The notes below the pieces were generated by a model. That model saw only the letters and a list, made by a program, of their open reading frames with translations, searched no databases and was not told the DNA's origin. Positions 7,409 through 15,732 of a stretch of 31,379 nt of DNA are shown here, in pieces (the first letter of the stretch is position 1; each line of letters starts with the position of its first letter). Source of the DNA: JAZNOQ01 sp045589215 (lineage in GTDB: Bacteria; Bacillota; Clostridia; Oscillospirales; CAG-272); contig JAZNOQ010000101.1 in NCBI GenBank assembly GCA_045589215.1, positions 1 to 31,379 of the forward strand, read 5' to 3'. The translations under genes and the position numbers were made by a program.

Positions 7409-9025
7409 TTACTCTGCCGCGATTGCCGCATCGAGGATCGGCTTCAGATCTCCTTCAAAGGTTACGGCGTACGGGAGAACCGAAATGATCACGCCCTCCT
7501 CGTCAAGGATCAGCGTGTGCGGCCAGGATTGCCCACCGCCAAGCTCCTTGCAGTAAACGTCATCTTCGCCGTCTACCGCGAAGATGATCGAGGAATCTGC
7601 AGGCATATTGCCTTCGATCCACGAAAGCGCATCGCTTTCGTTGTAGAGATACTCACTGTGTACGGCGATCACCTTGACGGCATCCCCGTAGGTTTCTTCA
7701 ATGGATGGGAATTCGTAGATCAGCTCGTGCTTGCAAGGACCGCACCACGTGCCCCAGAAATTGATGACCGTGATCGTTCCGCGTGTGCTTTCGACGCTTA
7801 CGGTTCCGTCCTTACCGATCAGGGAAAGGTCATAGCTGTAACAGAGGTCTCCGACCTTGTTTCCAAGGCTTGGAGCGGGATCGATCGGATCTGTGGTTTC
7901 TCCCGATCCGCTTGCGTCCTCTTGTTCTGCGGTCGTTTCGTCGGGTGGCACAACACTCGGTGCCGGCTTTCCGTCAACGAAATTGTAGTAGTAAAGCGCA
8001 CCACCGAGGAGTGCAAGAAGAAGCACCGCGACCACCGCGCGGGAGATCTTTGTTCGTTTCGGCAGGGGCTTCGTTCCGGGCAGAAGCTCGTCGCTTTGAA
8101 CGGCAACCCTTGCGCCCGCGGTCCTTCCGCCGATCTCGTTCGGAGGAAGCAGGAGCTTCGGACCCTTCCGCGTGATCGCATTCGTCGGACAAACGTCCAC
8201 GCAATCGCCGCAGCTGATGCATTCGTGATCTCCGACCTTGCGAATGTCCATTCCGCATTTTTCTACGCATATGCCGCAGTCGGTACAGCTCTTCGGGTCG
8301 ACCTTCATCCCGAGAAGGGAGATCTTATTGAAGAAGCCGTACAGCGCCCCGAGCGGGCAGAAGAAGCGGCAGAAGAAGCGGTAAAGGAAGATCGAACCGA
8401 CGATGAAGGCGACGAGCAGGCAGAACTTCCAGGTGAAGAGCGGGCCGAGCATCATCAGCATCGTGCTGTTTGACTCGTTTGAGAGGAGTCCACCTGCACC
8501 GAGCAGAGTTCCCGACGGGCAAATGTATTTGCAGAACGCGGGAAGGGGGAAGTCAAGCGCTTCCGCCGCATAGATCAGCGGGAGGATGATGACGAACACC
8601 ACGAGGATGACGTATTTGAGATACGAAAGGATCCGTGTGAAGCGGTTCTTTCGGATCTTCGGCGTTTTGATTTTGTGGAGCAGATCCTGTAAAAGCCCGA
8701 AGGGGCAAAGGAATCCGCAGATCCATCTGCCGAACAGAAATCCGAACAGAAGAATGATGCCGAATATGTAATAAGGAACCGTCTTTCCGCTTGATGCAAG
8801 CGCATTCTGGAGCGCACCGAGCGGACACGCCGCCGATGCACCCGGGCAGGAGTAGCAGTTAAGCCCCGGGGCGCAGATCTTTTTTACGTTCCCTTGATAG
8901 ATCTTCCCGCTTCCGAAGCCCTTGAGGTTCGCATTCGTAAGAAGCGCGGCGTATAGCTGAATGATGCGCCGTTTGGTCGGACGGTGCGAGGAGAACCACG
9001 CGCCGATTTTTTTGAAGAATTTCAT
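7409..9025 (-). CDS. NapH-like 4Fe-4S membrane protein fused to TlpA thioredoxin domain
   Basis: A 538-aa fusion. The N-terminal part resembles the NapH/CcoG-type polyferredoxin membrane family: an N-terminal Cys cluster (Cys51, 57, 60, 67), several membrane segments, the paired CxxxCP motifs (Cys103/107 in CGFLCP and Cys219/223 in CRFFCP, plus Cys165/169), then two 4Fe-4S motifs (Cys247/250/253/257 and Cys269/272/275/279). A further membrane helix (about 329-349) and an acidic linker lead to an exported TlpA-like domain with FWGTWCGPC (Cys428, Cys431) and a cis-Pro segment WPHTLIL. The plausible role, by family knowledge, is passing electrons from cytoplasmic ferredoxin-type donors across the membrane to reduce an extracytoplasmic thioredoxin; the fusion puts donor and acceptor in one chain. 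It lies 12 bp downstream of the CxxC membrane gene, so they share an operon. The electron direction is inferred. Confidence 0.85.
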   Translation of the reverse strand: MKFFKKIGAWFSSHRPTKRRIIQLYAALLTNANLKGFGSGKIYQGNVKKICAPGLNCYSCPGASAACPLGALQNALASSGKTVPYYIFGIILLFGFLFGRWICGFLCPFGLLQDLLHKIKTPKIRKNRFTRILSYLKYVILVVFVIILPLIYAAEALDFPLPAFCKYICPSGTLLGAGGLLSNESNSTMLMMLGPLFTWKFCLLVAFIVGSIFLYRFFCRFFCPLGALYGFFNKISLLGMKVDPKSCTDCGICVEKCGMDIRKVGDHECISCGDCVDVCPTNAITRKGPKLLLPPNEIGGRTAGARVAVQSDELLPGTKPLPKRTKISRAVVAVLLLALLGGALYYYNFVDGKPAPSVVPPDETTAEQEDASGSGETTDPIDPAPSLGNKVGDLCYSYDLSLIGKDGTVSVESTRGTITVINFWGTWCGPCKHELIYEFPSIEETYGDAVKVIAVHSEYLYNESDALSWIEGNMPADSSIIFAVDGEDDVYCKELGGGQSWPHTLILDEEGVIISVLPYAVTFEGDLKPILDAAIAAE

Positions 9026-9037
9026 TCCGTCACCCCC

Positions 9038-9829
9038 TTATCCGAGACCGATGCACTCGGTGCAGATGCGGATCGCTTTACCCAGCACGTCGTCGATGCC
9101 GCCGTTCAGGATGCCAAGTACGATGAAAAGGATCGCAACGGCGAGAACGACGCAGCGGATCACAAGCACGCTTTTTCGTTCGTGCTTTTTGAGGGAGAGG
9201 CGGACGGCTTTGAGCCGATCCGCATTCGTCGCCTCCTCTATAGGAGAGGTGCGTCCTTCTGCGATCGCCTGCTTGCACGCCGCGATCTCGCGCTGAACGC
9301 TTTTGTGGTTTAAGAAGGAGACGAGGGCTGCAAGAAGCATGACGATCGCCGTTCCGATGAGAACGGGCAGAGCCCCGCGCAAGACGTCGCGGTTCAGATC
9401 TTCAAGTCCGTAGCCTGACACATCACATAGGGTGAGAACGGGCCAGGCAAAGCAAGCGACCGAAACGATGACGAGTCCGATGCGAAAAGCTTGACGGTGC
9501 TTTTGCTCGACGCTTGGTACGGCTGAGCCAACCTTTTTTCGAAGCCGTCTCAGGACTGCGTATTCGTCGGGTGCCGCCTTCGGTCGGACACGCTCAAGTG
9601 GTAGCACAACGGATAGTACGATGCCGCCGCCGATGGCGATCATAGCGGCATAAACGAGCATATCGATGCGGTCAAACGCTGCTGCGATCGATTCGCGCGA
9701 GAAGGGACGGTTGCCGCTTTTGTAGATCTCAATGCATGAAAGGATCAAGGCAACGCCGACCAGTGCGATCAGGAGCGTTAGTATTACGCCGTAGCAAAGA
9801 TGCACGGCTTTTTTTGCTTTTTGTGACAT
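9038..9829 (-). CDS. Polytopic membrane protein with CD1871A-like CxxC C-terminus
   Basis: A 263-aa protein with about five predicted membrane helices (near residues 9-33, 56-76, 115-134, 151-172 and 220-242). The last helix and tail, VLGKAIRICTECIGLG, match the pattern of the CD1871A family of small CxxC membrane proteins (usually about 45 aa), here carried as the C-terminus of a much larger protein (Cys256, Cys259). The remainder is unlike any domain I can name. The start at 9829 is chosen for the AAGGAAGGTG ribosome binding site just upstream and a promoter at 9890-9918; the longer frame from 9964 would begin upstream of that promoter. It is the first gene of the operon with the 4Fe-4S/TlpA fusion, so a thiol relay or assembly role at the membrane is likely but unproven. 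Confidence 0.7.
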   Translation of the reverse strand: MSQKAKKAVHLCYGVILTLLIALVGVALILSCIEIYKSGNRPFSRESIAAAFDRIDMLVYAAMIAIGGGIVLSVVLPLERVRPKAAPDEYAVLRRLRKKVGSAVPSVEQKHRQAFRIGLVIVSVACFAWPVLTLCDVSGYGLEDLNRDVLRGALPVLIGTAIVMLLAALVSFLNHKSVQREIAACKQAIAEGRTSPIEEATNADRLKAVRLSLKKHERKSVLVIRCVVLAVAILFIVLGILNGGIDDVLGKAIRICTECIGLG

Positions 9830-9889
9830 GGACACCTTCCTTTCGGATGGATTTTGCCTCTCGCGTACTGCAAGAAGAGCATACATCTT

Positions 9890-9918
9890 ATTATAACATA
9901 GAAAAAGGAAACCGTCAA
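9890..9918 (-). promoter_or_regulatory. Promoter of the CxxC / 4Fe-4S-TlpA operon
   Basis: Minus strand: -35 TTGACG (9913-9918), 17-bp spacer, -10 TATAAT (9890-9895). The -35 lies inside the stem of the terminator of the upstream gene. Confidence 0.75.
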
Positions 9919-9938
9919 GGCATTCCCTGACGGTTTCC
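9902..9938 (-). terminator. Terminator of the glycoside hydrolase gene
   Basis: Stem GGAAACCGTCA (9907-9917) with TGACGGTTTCC (9928-9938), and a T-run on the minus strand (GAAAAAG at 9901-9907 read in reverse). It lies 35 bp past the leftward stop at 9973. Confidence 0.8.
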
Positions 9939-9972
9939 GATTGTTTCTGCCACAAGGCGAGCATTTTCGCGC

Positions 9973-11421
9973 TTAGTCGACCTTCATAATGCGATAAAGC
10001 GTGAAGGCATTTCTCGGGAGATAATTAAAATGTGTGAGTGCGCCGTCCTTTGCGACACGGTCGATCTCGGCTGACAGCTCGAGCGTTCCCGTACCCTTGC
10101 CCGTGACGATGTTGTTGGCGATGTCATTGCACTTGTAGGACTTGATGTGATACGTACCATCGGGAAGTCCAAGCACCGTGATGGGGGACTCGACCGTGTC
10201 GGCGGTCGGATTGACGCAGATCACGGAGATGGAGCCGTCCTCTTCGCGCGTTGCGATCGCGCGGAATTCGGGATCGGTGCCGATCGCCTCGGTGACCTCC
10301 ACCGCAAGACGCTCGCCGCCGAGGCTATGCAGCATTTCGATGGCGTGACCGTTCGGCGTTGCCGAATACGAGCCGTCCTCGTTCAGGAGGTACTGCGTGA
10401 AGGAGATCTGCAGCTTCGGATTGTGGAAGGTACACCACGGGAAGGGGTAGAGATTTTCAAGCCCCTCGCTGCCGAAGGCGATGAGATAGGTCAGAAGTCC
10501 TGCGGCATTGTAAATGCAGTCGCCGGTGATGCCTGTTGTGCGCGAGCGACCGAGCTCGTTCAGGAAAACGGGCTTTTCGGGGAGGCCAAGCTCCTTAAGA
10601 AGTGCGTTATGGTTTTCCATGATCTTGCGCATCTTGCCGACACCGCCGAGCGCGGCAACGTCACAGCACCCCTTGCTGAACATATGTCCCGATTCACCAA
10701 CGTTGTAAAGATGGTAGGAGTAGAAGTCCATCGGGCAGTCGCCGATCTCGGAATTGCGGAGCATACGAAGCACCTTGACCATCATATCCCAATGGTAGAG
10801 CGTGCGAGCCTCTGCGAAACCGCCGATCTCAAGCGGGATCTCGTAATTGTGCTTTGCGTTCAGACGCTTCACCGCGCGATGAGCGGAGAGATAGATCTTG
10901 ACGTATTCCTCGGCTGTAAGGTTGCCGAAGGTCTTGATGTCGACCTCGTTACAGCATTCGATGTAACGGATATTTGGCGCGAGGGACTTACAGTATTCGA
11001 CCGCCTTTTCGAAGATCTCCTCATACTGCTCGTAGGTGATCACACCGTCCGATACCTCGCGCTCAAGCCTGCGGACGTTCAGAAGAAGCTCGTCGGCGCA
11101 TTTTGCGTGAGAGGTGAGGTACGCCTCAAAGCGTGTGCCCGACGGCGCGGGAACGATCGAAGCCCAGTCGTAGACGAAGTGAAGCTCCTCGGGCTTGTAG
11201 CGTGCAACGCCGATGTCGTAATCGGGATAAAACTTTCCCGTTTTGTAGTCCCAATACTCGTCAAGCGTGATCCAGGTACGCATGATCTTGGCGCGTCCGA
11301 TGCGCTTTTCAAGGAAAGCGGGGAAGTCCTCGGGGGGCGTGTAGCGAAGCGTGCTGTTTTGCCACGCGGTCGGGTCGACGTATTTCCCGAGGGAGCTTTT
11401 TGCGTTTACTTTGATCTTCAT
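9973..11421 (-). CDS. Clan GH-A glycoside hydrolase (GH39-like)
   Basis: A 482-aa protein with no signal peptide, so probably cytoplasmic. The pattern fits a retaining (beta/alpha)8 clan GH-A enzyme: an Asn-Glu acid/base in YIECCNEVD (Asn158, Glu159) and a second catalytic Glu in PVFLNELGRS (Glu289), about 130 residues apart as usual in the clan, followed by a small beta domain (about 385-480) like that of GH39 xylosidase/iduronidase-type enzymes. The exact family and sugar cannot be read from sequence alone. GGAGG lies 7 nt upstream of the ATG. It is transcribed alone, divergently from the BMP transporter, and ends at the terminator at 9902-9938. No sugar transporter or regulator is adjacent. 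The fold is more certain than the substrate. Confidence 0.65.
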   Translation of the reverse strand: MKIKVNAKSSLGKYVDPTAWQNSTLRYTPPEDFPAFLEKRIGRAKIMRTWITLDEYWDYKTGKFYPDYDIGVARYKPEELHFVYDWASIVPAPSGTRFEAYLTSHAKCADELLLNVRRLEREVSDGVITYEQYEEIFEKAVEYCKSLAPNIRYIECCNEVDIKTFGNLTAEEYVKIYLSAHRAVKRLNAKHNYEIPLEIGGFAEARTLYHWDMMVKVLRMLRNSEIGDCPMDFYSYHLYNVGESGHMFSKGCCDVAALGGVGKMRKIMENHNALLKELGLPEKPVFLNELGRSRTTGITGDCIYNAAGLLTYLIAFGSEGLENLYPFPWCTFHNPKLQISFTQYLLNEDGSYSATPNGHAIEMLHSLGGERLAVEVTEAIGTDPEFRAIATREEDGSISVICVNPTADTVESPITVLGLPDGTYHIKSYKCNDIANNIVTGKGTGTLELSAEIDRVAKDGALTHFNYLPRNAFTLYRIMKVD

Positions 11422-11576
11422 ATTCGTGCCTCCGTGCGCTTTTTCTTTTATTCTATAACAAATTTCCTTCTTCGTATATCCAAATCTAACGTTTTTTTTT
11501 CACAATATTCAGGTAATACCGAAGGGGATGACGGATAAAAAATCGATCATTATCTGTCGAAGAACCGAATATTTTC

Positions 11577-11605
11577 TTGACAGATGCGGATAAGTGTGTT
11601 ATAAT
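11577..11605 (+). promoter_or_regulatory. Consensus promoter of the BMP transporter operon
   Basis: -35 TTGACA (11577-11582), exactly 17 bp, -10 TATAAT (11600-11605). The leader of about 105 nt (to 11718) before the AGGAGG shows no purine-riboswitch core that I can recognise. Nothing else is seen in the 11422-11718 gap, and no convincing promoter is visible for the leftward hydrolase. Confidence 0.85.
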
Positions 11606-11718
11606 GAAGTATGTTCACATAGCCTTCACATTCGGAACGTACAAGCTCCGCTCTTGATCTTGGGTTTATAAAGGCCTCGGCTTTTGTAAATAAAAACTTT
11701 ATTAGGAGGAACATTCAG

Positions 11719-12930
11719 ATGTTCAAGAAACTGCTTTCCCTTTGTATTGTTGTCGTTATGATCGCATCGCTTTGCTCGGCTATGACGTCCTGCAGCACCG
11801 ATGACGGTGTGTTCAGACTTGGTGTGATCCTGCTTCACGACGAGGACTCCACCTATGACCTGAACTTCATCGAGGCGGTCAACAAGGCGGCAACGGCACT
11901 TGGTCTTACAGAGGATCAGGTCATCATGAAGAGAGACATCGACGAGTCCAACGAGTGCTATGAGGCTGCGGCTGACCTCGTTGACGAGGGCTGTGATGTC
12001 ATTTTTGCAAACAGCTTTGGTCATGAGACCTACCTTCTCAAGGCAGCTGAGGATTTCCCGAAGGTTCAGTTCTGCCATGCGACCGGCACGATGGCACATA
12101 CGGCAGGTCTTGACAACTTCCACAATGCATTTGCTTCGATCTACGAGGGCAGATACCTCGCAGGTGTTGCAGCAGGTCTCAAGCTGAACGAAATGATCGA
12201 TGACGGTAAGATTACCGCTGAACAGGCAAAGATGGGCTACGTCGGCGCATTCACCTATGCAGAGGTTATCTCGGGTTATACCTCTTTCTATCTTGGCGCA
12301 AAGTCGGTTTGTCCCTCCGTAACGATGGAGGTGCAGTTCACCGGTAGCTGGTATCATGAGGTCGAGGAAAAGAATGCCGCAACTGCTCTGATCAACAACG
12401 GCTGCGTTCTGATCTCTCAGCACGCTGACTCGATGGGCGCACCTTCCGTATGTCAGGAAAAGAAGATCCCCAATATTTCCTATAACGGCAGCACCGTTAA
12501 GTCCTGCCCGGACACCTTTATCGTTTCCTCCAAGATCGACTGGACTCCCTACTTCAAGTACATTTGCGAGAGCGTACAGAACGGTACCGAGATCAAGACC
12601 GACTGGACGGGTACTTTGGAGAGCGGCTCGGTAGCACTTTCCGAGGTCAACACGCAGGCTGCAGCTGAAGGAACGCAGGCATATCTCGACGACGTAAAGG
12701 CTAAGCTTATCTCGGGTGAGATCAAGGTGTTTGATACCGCAAACTTCAAGGTAAACGGTGAGACGCTTACGTCTTATATGGCTGATGTTAATACCGATAA
12801 GAATTTCGAAAAGGATACGGAAGCTATTTCGAATGGATATTTCCATGAGTCCGAATATCGTAGTGCTCCTTACTTTGATATTCAGATCGACGGAATCAAG
12901 CTGCTTAACACCGCTTTCGGTGAAGACTGA
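11719..12930 (+). CDS. BMP family ABC transporter substrate-binding lipoprotein
   Basis: A 403-aa lipoprotein with a signal peptide and lipobox MTSC (Cys25). It fits the PnrA/TmpC/BMP family of nucleoside-type periplasmic-binding folds: FRLGVILLHDEDSTYDLNF at the mature N-terminus, CDVIFANSFGHE, a YEGRYLAGVAAG segment, MGYVGAF, and ALINNGCVLISQHADS near the hinge. In this family the protein captures purine or pyrimidine nucleosides and delivers them to the permease pair encoded downstream. AGGAGG precedes the ATG. A strong terminator after the gene probably keeps binding-protein mRNA in excess over the transporter genes. The ligand is inferred from the family and is not provable here. Confidence 0.88.
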   Translation: MFKKLLSLCIVVVMIASLCSAMTSCSTDDGVFRLGVILLHDEDSTYDLNFIEAVNKAATALGLTEDQVIMKRDIDESNECYEAAADLVDEGCDVIFANSFGHETYLLKAAEDFPKVQFCHATGTMAHTAGLDNFHNAFASIYEGRYLAGVAAGLKLNEMIDDGKITAEQAKMGYVGAFTYAEVISGYTSFYLGAKSVCPSVTMEVQFTGSWYHEVEEKNAATALINNGCVLISQHADSMGAPSVCQEKKIPNISYNGSTVKSCPDTFIVSSKIDWTPYFKYICESVQNGTEIKTDWTGTLESGSVALSEVNTQAAAEGTQAYLDDVKAKLISGEIKVFDTANFKVNGETLTSYMADVNTDKNFEKDTEAISNGYFHESEYRSAPYFDIQIDGIKLLNTAFGED

Positions 12931-12951
12931 TACGCCGCAAAGAGAAAAAAT

Positions 12952-12991
12952 CGACAAGCGGAGCTTTGCTCCGCTTGTCGCGGCTTTTTTT
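12952..12991 (+). terminator. Intra-operon terminator after the binding protein
   Basis: A 13-bp perfect stem (CGACAAGCGGAGC at 12952-12964 with 12968-12980), loop TTT, then CGGC and a T-run. It separates the binding-protein gene from the ATPase gene; partial readthrough would explain unequal expression. No clear new promoter is seen in 12992-13063. Confidence 0.85.
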
Positions 12992-13073
12992 ACAGCTCAT
13001 ACGCAAGTCCCCGCGAAAAGGCTCGAGGATTTGCGCATGAACTGTACAAGGATGCTTTCTTTTGGAGGGATTT

Positions 13074-14645
13074 ATGAACAAACCGCTTGCATTGGAGATG
13101 AAAAAGGTCTCCAAATATTTCGGCAGTCTCGCGGCAAACAAGGAGGTCGATCTGACCGTCTACCGCGGCGAGATCCTTTCGATCCTCGGTGAGAACGGCT
13201 GCGGAAAAACGACTTTGATGAATATGATCGCGGGAATTTATTTCCCTGACGAGGGCAGCATTTTCGTCGATGGCGAAGAGGTCGTGATCCGCTCTCCGAA
13301 GGATGCGTTCCGACACGGCATTGGAATGATCCATCAGCACTTCAAGCTGGTCGACGTTTTTACAGCGGCGGAGAATGTTATTCTCGGCATTGACGACGGG
13401 AAAAAGTACGATATGAAGGCGGTCAATCGCCGCGTATCCGAGATCGCGGAGAAGTACGGCTTTGTGATCGACCCGAAGAAGAAGATCTATGAAATGTCGG
13501 TCTCCGAAAAGCAGACGGTCGAGATCATCAAGGTGCTGTACCGCGGCGCGGATCTTTTGATCCTCGACGAGCCTACCGCTGTGCTTACTCCGCAGGAGAC
13601 GGACAAGCTGTTCGAGGTCCTGCGCCGTATGCGCGATGACGGTAAGTCGATCCTCATCATCACCCACAAGCTCCACGAGGTGCTATCGGTGTCCGATCGC
13701 GTCGCCGTTCTTCGAAAGGGTGAGCACATCGCCACGGTCAATACGAGCGAGACCTCGACGGAGGAATTGACCGAGATGATGGTCGGTAAGAAGGTCGAGC
13801 TGAACATCGACCGTCCCGAGCCGAAAAACGTGTGCGACCGCCTTGTGGTCGAAAACCTGACCCTGTTCGACGGAGAGGGTGTCAAGGTTCTTGACGACGT
13901 GAGCTTTACTGCGCGCTCGGGAGAGATCCTCGGCGTCGCGGGGATCGCGGGAAGCGGTCAGAGAGAGTTGCTTGAGTCGATCGCAGGTCTCTGCCATCCA
14001 GCGGATGGTACCATCGTTTATCATAACCCCAAGACGGGCGAAGCGGAAGATCTCAGGGATAAGGATCCGATGAAGATCCGTGAGCTCGGCGTCAGACTTT
14101 CCTTCGTTCCTGAGGACAGACTCGGAATGGGACTTGTCGGTAATATGGACATCGTTGACAATATGATGCTCCGTAGCTATAACAAAGGACATTCGATGTT
14201 CGTCGATCGTAAAAAGCCGAGCGACCTTGCGGATAAGATCGTCCGCGAGCTTGAGGTCTCAACGCCGAGTACCCACACGCCGATCCGCCGCCTTTCGGGT
14301 GGAAACGTGCAGAAGGTGCTTGTCGGACGTGAGATCGCGGCGTCGCCGACCGTTCTGATGGCGGCGTACCCCGTGCGCGGACTTGACATCAACTCGTCCT
14401 ATACCATTTATAATCTGCTCACCGAGCAAAAGGAGAAGGGAGTCGCCGTCGTGTTTGTCGGCGAGGACCTCGACGTGCTCGTTGCGCTATGTGACCGCAT
14501 TATGGTCATTTGCGGCGGCCGTATTACGGGTATCGTAGACGGAAGAAGTGCCACCAAAGAGGAGATCGGCGTGCTTATGACGAAGTCGGACGCTCCCGCT
14601 CCCGTAGAACCCGAAAAGGAGGAGACGAACCGTGACAGCGAATAA
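13074..14645 (+). CDS. BMP-type ABC transporter ATP-binding protein (tandem NBDs)
   Basis: A 523-aa protein with two nucleotide-binding domains in one chain, as in RbsA/NupO-type importers. NBD1: Walker A GENGCGKTT (about 39-47), Walker B LLILDEPTA; its signature region reads MSVSEKQTVEI, a weakened form of LSxGxxQ. NBD2 (from about 260): the P-loop is GIAGSGQRELLES, lacking the canonical GKS as is usual for this family, with signature LSGGNVQKV and a Walker B-like PVRGLDIN without the catalytic Glu. The start at 13074 follows GGAGG at 13064-13068; the TTG at 13062 overlaps that site. It overlaps the next gene by 14 bp. It powers uptake by the two permeases that follow. Confidence 0.9.
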   Translation: MNKPLALEMKKVSKYFGSLAANKEVDLTVYRGEILSILGENGCGKTTLMNMIAGIYFPDEGSIFVDGEEVVIRSPKDAFRHGIGMIHQHFKLVDVFTAAENVILGIDDGKKYDMKAVNRRVSEIAEKYGFVIDPKKKIYEMSVSEKQTVEIIKVLYRGADLLILDEPTAVLTPQETDKLFEVLRRMRDDGKSILIITHKLHEVLSVSDRVAVLRKGEHIATVNTSETSTEELTEMMVGKKVELNIDRPEPKNVCDRLVVENLTLFDGEGVKVLDDVSFTARSGEILGVAGIAGSGQRELLESIAGLCHPADGTIVYHNPKTGEAEDLRDKDPMKIRELGVRLSFVPEDRLGMGLVGNMDIVDNMMLRSYNKGHSMFVDRKKPSDLADKIVRELEVSTPSTHTPIRRLSGGNVQKVLVGREIAASPTVLMAAYPVRGLDINSSYTIYNLLTEQKEKGVAVVFVGEDLDVLVALCDRIMVICGGRITGIVDGRSATKEEIGVLMTKSDAPAPVEPEKEETNRDSE

Positions 14646-15732
14646 AAAACAGGCGCGTGAGCCGCTGTTCCACGTTGTGAAGCGTGATACGATCCCACTT
14701 TGGAAGTCGATGCTGTTCCGTGTGATCGCGGTTCTTGCGGCGATCTTACTTTGCTCGGTTTTGTCGATCTTCCTCATCGGTGCAAATCCGCTTGAATTTC
14801 TTGGGACGATTTTTGAAGGAACGGTAGGCTCTGCAAGACGGATCTGGAAGCTCGCAAAGGATTCGGCGGTGCTTCTTTGCATTGCTCTTGCCGTTACCCC
14901 TGCGTTCCGTATGCGCTTCTGGAACATCGGTGCAGAGGGACAGGTGCTGATCGGTGCGCTTGCATCGGTCGCGGTCGCCTTCTACCTTGGAAACAGCGTT
15001 CCGAATTGGCTTCTGCTTATTCTGATGCTTCTCGCATCGGTGCTTGCAGGTGCGATCTTTGGTGGAATTCCTGCTGTGTTTAAAGCAAAATGGGGAACGA
15101 ACGAAACGCTCTTTACCCTGATGATGAACTATATCGCAAGCGGTCTCGTCGCGTATTTTCTGGTGCTTTGGACGCCGAGCGGTTCGAGTGTGCTTGGTGC
15201 GCTTTCGGTTGGTCATTTGCCTGTCATTGGTCACGAATATCTCCTCTTGATCGTTGCCGTTCTCGTGCTTACCGTAGTTTCCTACGTATATCTTAACTAT
15301 ACAAAGCAAGGGTACGAGATCTCGGTCGTCGGCGAAAGCGAAAATACCGCTCGCTATATCGGCATCAACGTCAGCAAGGTCATTCTTCGTACGATGCTCG
15401 TGTCGGGTGCGATCTGCGGGCTTGCGGGCTTCCTCATCGTCGGTGCGCTTGACCATTCGGTCACAGTCAATACGGTTGGCGGTCTCGGCTTTACCGCGAT
15501 CATGGTGTCGTGGCTTGCTAAGTTTAATCCGTTTATTATGGTCGGAAGTGCGGCATTCATTACCTTCCTCTCGCAGGGAGCTGAGCAGATCTCAACGCGC
15601 TTCAACATCGACTCCTCCTTCCCGAATATGATGGTCGGCATCGTCCTGTTCTTCATCATCGGATGTGAGTTCTTTATTTCCTATACCCTGAAATTCCGCA
15701 ATGCACACAGCAAAGGAGGTACCGCAGCATGA
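14632..15732 (+). CDS. BMP-type ABC transporter permease 1
   Basis: A 366-aa integral membrane protein with about nine hydrophobic helices, of the branched/RbsC-like permease fold. It includes the conserved early segment AFRMRFWNIGAEGQVLIGAL and GGIPAVFKAKWGTNE, which are characteristic of nucleoside-type BMP permeases. The start is a GTG at 14632 behind AAAGGAGGAG, overlapping the ATPase gene by 14 bp. It pairs with the following permease (ATGA overlap) to form a heterodimeric channel. A long amphipathic loop around YEISVVGESENTARYIGIN fits the coupling helix that contacts the ATPase. Confidence 0.9.
   Translation: MTANKKQAREPLFHVVKRDTIPLWKSMLFRVIAVLAAILLCSVLSIFLIGANPLEFLGTIFEGTVGSARRIWKLAKDSAVLLCIALAVTPAFRMRFWNIGAEGQVLIGALASVAVAFYLGNSVPNWLLLILMLLASVLAGAIFGGIPAVFKAKWGTNETLFTLMMNYIASGLVAYFLVLWTPSGSSVLGALSVGHLPVIGHEYLLLIVAVLVLTVVSYVYLNYTKQGYEISVVGESENTARYIGINVSKVILRTMLVSGAICGLAGFLIVGALDHSVTVNTVGGLGFTAIMVSWLAKFNPFIMVGSAAFITFLSQGAEQISTRFNIDSSFPNMMVGIVLFFIIGCEFFISYTLKFRNAHSKGGTAA

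Noticed and set aside
10147..11538. 463-codon plus-strand open frame opposite the glycoside hydrolase
   Set aside because: The minus-strand frame has the catalytic Glu motifs, a ribosome binding site and a terminator; the opposite frame has none.
11606..11718. Purine-type riboswitch ahead of the BMP transporter
   Set aside because: The leader length would allow one, but I cannot find the conserved three-way-junction core sequences.
11626..12957. 443-codon minus-strand open frame opposite the BMP binding protein
   Set aside because: It overlaps a recognisable lipoprotein with a perfect promoter. No motifs or translation signals are seen in the antisense frame.
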